Positions 5,337 through 7,430 of a stretch of DNA of 7,430 bases are shown here, one piece after another. The notes beneath the pieces were generated by a model. The model was not told where the DNA came from and made no database searches. It was given only the letters and a program-made list of their open reading frames with translations. The translations under genes were made by a program, and so were the position numbers. The stretch comes from Candidatus Dadabacteria bacterium. GTDB lineage: Bacteria; Desulfobacterota_D; UBA1144; Nemesobacterales; Nemesobacteraceae. The stretch is taken from NCBI GenBank assembly GCA_026709745.1, contig JAPOSJ010000104.1, positions 1 to 7,430 on the forward strand. Direction: 5' to 3'. The first letter of the stretch is position 1. Each line of letters opens with the position of its first letter.

Positions 5337-6365
5337 ATGAGTGCTAGAAAAGTTGTTTTAATTCCTGGAGACGGTATCGGCCCTGAAATCTCAGAAGCGG
5401 CGAAGAACGTCATCAGAGCTTCCGGAGCTAAGATCGAGTGGGTAATAAGAAGTGCCGGGGTGTCGGCTATCGAGAAATACCAGGAAGTGCTGCCGGAAGT
5501 TACACTTGATGCAATAAGGGAACATAAGGTCGCCCTCAAAGGTCCGTGCACTACGCCTATAGGAGGAGGGTTTTCGTCGGTAAACGTACAACTGAGAAAA
5601 AAACTTGACCTCTATGCTGCGGTAAGACCAGTACGTAACATTGAAGGCATTAAGACCAGATTCTCGGATGTGAACATAGTGATTGTGCGCGAGAACACTG
5701 AAGGTCTTTACAGCGGAGTTGAGAACACAGTTTCCCCCGGAGTGGTGATGAGTATGAAAGTCGCGACCGAAAAATCATGCGAGCGGATCGCCAGGTGGGG
5801 TTTTGAGTACGCAGTAAAAAGAAAAAGAAAGAAAATAACGGTGTTTCACAAAGCCAATATAATGAAAATCACAGATGGTCTCTTCATCAGAAAGGCAAGG
5901 GAAGTAAGCGAACAGTACAAAGGTATAGAGTATGAGGAGTATATTGTAGATGCGGGATGCATGAGACTGGTACAGGACCCGGGACGCTTTGACATCCTTT
6001 TACTTGAGAATCTCTACGGCGATGTGATGAGCGACCTCTGCGCTGGCCTTGTGGGATGATTCGGCGTCGTTCCCGGAGCGAATATAGGTGATGAATACTC
6101 GGTCTTTGAGGCAGTACACGGGTCGGCACCGGATATAGCAGGACTGGAAATAGCGAACCCTCTGGCACTGATAATGTCAGGGGTAATGATGCTCAGATAT
6201 CTGGCCGATTCTGAGGGTAGAGAGGATATGAGAGAAGCCGCTGAGAAAATAAAAAAGGCTTACAACATGGCTCTTTCAGACGGCGAGAAGACCCGGGATC
6301 TGGGAGGCAACCTGAAAACCGAAGATTTTGCCAAGGTGCTCATACAGAATATACTGAAGATATGA
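5337..6365 (+). pseudogene. icd: NAD-type isocitrate dehydrogenase, interrupted by an in-frame TGA
   Basis: The product resembles the NAD-dependent, IDH3-like branch of the isocitrate/isopropylmalate dehydrogenase family, which converts isocitrate to 2-oxoglutarate in the TCA cycle. Conserved elements are IPGDGIGPEI (9-18), the isocitrate Ser81-x-Asn83 with Arg87, Arg97 and Arg118 (REN), Tyr125, catalytic Lys172 (HKANIMK), Asp205, and Asp229/Asp233 (LYGDVMSDL). Codon 241 (6057-6059) is TGA where the family has Gly in GLVGGxGVVPG. The same frame continues with FGVVPGANIG, the NAD-binding loop HGSAPDIAG (Asp266 suits NAD rather than NADP) and a normal end at 6363-6365, 342 codons in all including the TGA. 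One G-to-T change from GGA explains it. A 240-residue product would lack the coenzyme loop. It may be a recent pseudogene, a sequencing error or, least likely, readthrough. An internal start at 6174 makes only the last 63 residues. Confidence 0.9.
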
Positions 6366-6373
6366 TACACACA

Positions 6374-6392
6374 GCCCCGCCCGAAGCGCGGC
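6374..6392 (+). other. GC-rich hairpin between the dehydrogenase gene and the TonB-like gene
   Basis: The sequence can fold as GCC, mismatch, CGC, loop CCGAA, GCG, mismatch, GGC. AAAACACC follows, with no T-run, so intrinsic termination is doubtful; it could slow or protect the transcript. No promoter with good boxes was found in this 46-nt gap. Confidence 0.3.
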
Positions 6393-6411
6393 AAAACACC
6401 TGCAAACCTCC

Positions 6412-7308
6412 ATGAACAGAAACAGAAAAGTCCCTTTTCCAGTTTTTTTTCTGATCTCGGCAGTGCTGAATCTGCTGCTGATTCAGCTTCTTTTCTCAGG
6501 AATACTCCCTGACCCAGAAAGTTTTAAGACCCCTATTGAAAAAACATATATAGAAATTGTTGAGATACCCGTTAGAGAGGAAACAGAGCCTCCCAAGAAA
6601 CCATCAAGGCTGGCTGATAAATCTCACAGGGCTGAGAAAGAAACTACTAGGGACGATACGACAAAACTCTCAAGATCCATCCCTAAGCCTACAAAGAAGA
6701 ATACTCTGAAAAGAAATCCTGCGGGAGCCGTTGATCCTGCAGAACAGGAAAAGAAACGGGAGAAATTCTCTCCAGAAAAAGACCAGATCGCGATAATGCC
6801 CGAGGGAGAGAAAAAGAAACCGGAAAAAAGAAAGAGCCCTCCCGAGCAGCTACCCGGAAGCAGTCCTGATTCTTCTGTTTCTAAGATACTTAATCCTAGG
6901 ATAGTGGACGTTCCATTTGACTACAACACAGATGAACAGTTGCTCGGCACCAAAAATGTCGAAAAAGAAATTACTGTCGATCTCAATACCACACAATACA
7001 AGTACATCTCCTACTTCACGAAACTGAAAGAAAGAATTTACCAGATCTGGCAGTACCCAAAGGAGTCGCAGGTAAGACGAGAACAGGGAGATGTACAGAT
7101 CGTTTTCACTCTGAGAAAAGACGGCTATCTTGAAAATGTCAGGATAATCAAGCCTTCCGGTTTTGTTAATCTGGACAGGGAGGTGCTGCGGACAATAAGG
7201 GTGGCTTCCCCATACAACCCATTCCCTAAAAGCTGGGAAGAAGAAAAGCTCAAAATACCGGCTACCTTCGATTACAAGCTTCCGAAATGGGCAAGATACT
7301 ACAACTGA
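6412..7308 (+). CDS. TonB-family energy transducer
   Basis: A 298-residue protein with the TonB layout. A short basic N-terminus (MNRNRKV) precedes one membrane anchor (about 10-31, VFFLISAVLNLLLIQLLF). Residues 50-160 form a long Pro/Lys/Glu-rich linker expected to span the periplasm. The TonB C-terminal domain is at about 195-290, with YFTKLKERIYQIWQYP (201-216), GDVQIVFTLRKDGYLENVRIIKPSG (226-250, key strand and turn) and LDREVLRTIRVASPYNPFP (254-272). TonB couples the proton-motive force, through ExbB/ExbD, to outer-membrane receptors, so the host should be diderm. No exbB or exbD lies in the window. No Shine-Dalgarno precedes ATG 6412; the upstream bases are pyrimidine-rich (ACCTCC). The partner receptor is unknown, and some proteins of this type act in other envelope complexes. 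Confidence 0.88.
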   Translation: MNRNRKVPFPVFFLISAVLNLLLIQLLFSGILPDPESFKTPIEKTYIEIVEIPVREETEPPKKPSRLADKSHRAEKETTRDDTTKLSRSIPKPTKKNTLKRNPAGAVDPAEQEKKREKFSPEKDQIAIMPEGEKKKPEKRKSPPEQLPGSSPDSSVSKILNPRIVDVPFDYNTDEQLLGTKNVEKEITVDLNTTQYKYISYFTKLKERIYQIWQYPKESQVRREQGDVQIVFTLRKDGYLENVRIIKPSGFVNLDREVLRTIRVASPYNPFPKSWEEEKLKIPATFDYKLPKWARYYN

Positions 7309-7318
7309 CCCCAAACTA

Positions 7319-7430
7319 TCAGATAATACGTACTTTGGGAACAGGGGTGCCAGATCTTTTTATCTCGCCGATCAGGTAAGCCGATTCCGAGAGACTCCGC
7401 TCAAAGGACAGGGATTCCTGGGCTTGCTCC
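7319..7430 (-). CDS. C-terminal end of an unrecognised convergent gene (partial)
   Basis: On the - strand the frame is open from the right edge to TGA at 7321-7319 and gives 36 residues, including FERSLSESAYLIGEIKRSG and ending TPVPKVRII. All three + strand frames are poor here, the codon choice (AGA, ATA, CTC) matches the neighbours, and the stop lies 10 nt past the TonB-like gene, a normal convergent arrangement. I do not recognise the family from this fragment. It could be a chance open frame, since only 37 codons are visible. Confidence 0.5.
   Translation of the reverse strand, partial: EQAQESLSFERSLSESAYLIGEIKRSGTPVPKVRII

Noticed and set aside
6057..6059. TGA read as selenocysteine or as glycine (alternative code)
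   Set aside because: The family has Gly, not Cys, here. The only downstream fold, a weak 5-bp ATTCG/CGAAT stem, lies in conserved coding sequence. Several other genes use TGA as their stop, and no other gene has an internal TGA.
6850..7314. 154-codon open frame on the - strand opposite the TonB-like gene
   Set aside because: It lies wholly over the TonB C-terminal domain, whose + strand frame has clear family motifs; the - strand product shows no recognisable pattern.
7310..7339. CCCAAA / TTTGGG pair as a bidirectional terminator between the convergent genes
   Set aside because: Only 6 bp with an 18-nt loop, no T-run, and the right arm lies inside the - strand reading frame.

Overview
The window is a compact stretch of bacterial chromosome. 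All intact genes are on the + strand except one open-ended reading frame that enters from the right edge on the - strand. The run merR-like gene, tRNA-Pro, surE, yqaA is, from memory, an arrangement typical of deltaproteobacteria in the broad sense (Geobacter-like lineages and relatives). Ile codons are mostly ATA (14 of 21 in asd by hand count) and AGA/AGG are common for Arg. A deltaproteobacterium-like or related uncultured lineage is my inference; I cannot fix the phylum from this window. No transposase, integrase, phage gene or CRISPR array is visible.

Layout. 1-105: the end of a gene resembling ribose-5-phosphate isomerase B. 113-3165: a tightly packed run of asd, a small PH-like/zinc-ribbon protein, dapA (TTG start) and rnhB (TTG start). 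Asd and DapA make the substrate for, and then carry out, the first committed step of diaminopimelate/lysine synthesis. RnhB removes RNA from RNA/DNA hybrids. 3186-3572: a promoter that appears to give a leaderless mRNA, then a short MerR-type regulator. 3573-3908: two tRNA-Pro genes (anticodons GGG and CGG), with a decayed copy of the merR 3' end between them. 3909-5244: surE and a YqaA/DedA-like membrane protein, overlapping by 8 bp. 5245-5336: a perfect 12-bp inverted repeat and a likely promoter. 5337-6365: an NAD-type isocitrate dehydrogenase gene interrupted by one in-frame TGA. 6412-7308: a TonB-family energy transducer. 7319-7430: the end of an unrecognised convergent gene.

The points most worth a second look are: (1) the nonsense codon in an otherwise perfectly conserved isocitrate dehydrogenase; (2) the merR-tail/tRNA-Pro tandem duplication, whose best-conserved blocks look like a promoter; (3) surE beginning 9 nt after the tRNA CCA end without a Shine-Dalgarno; (4) a possible switch in which one repeat arm upstream of the dehydrogenase could pair over its start codon; and (5) three gene junctions with identical 8-bp overlaps. 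I found no convincing wholly new multi-gene system; most of the window is housekeeping.
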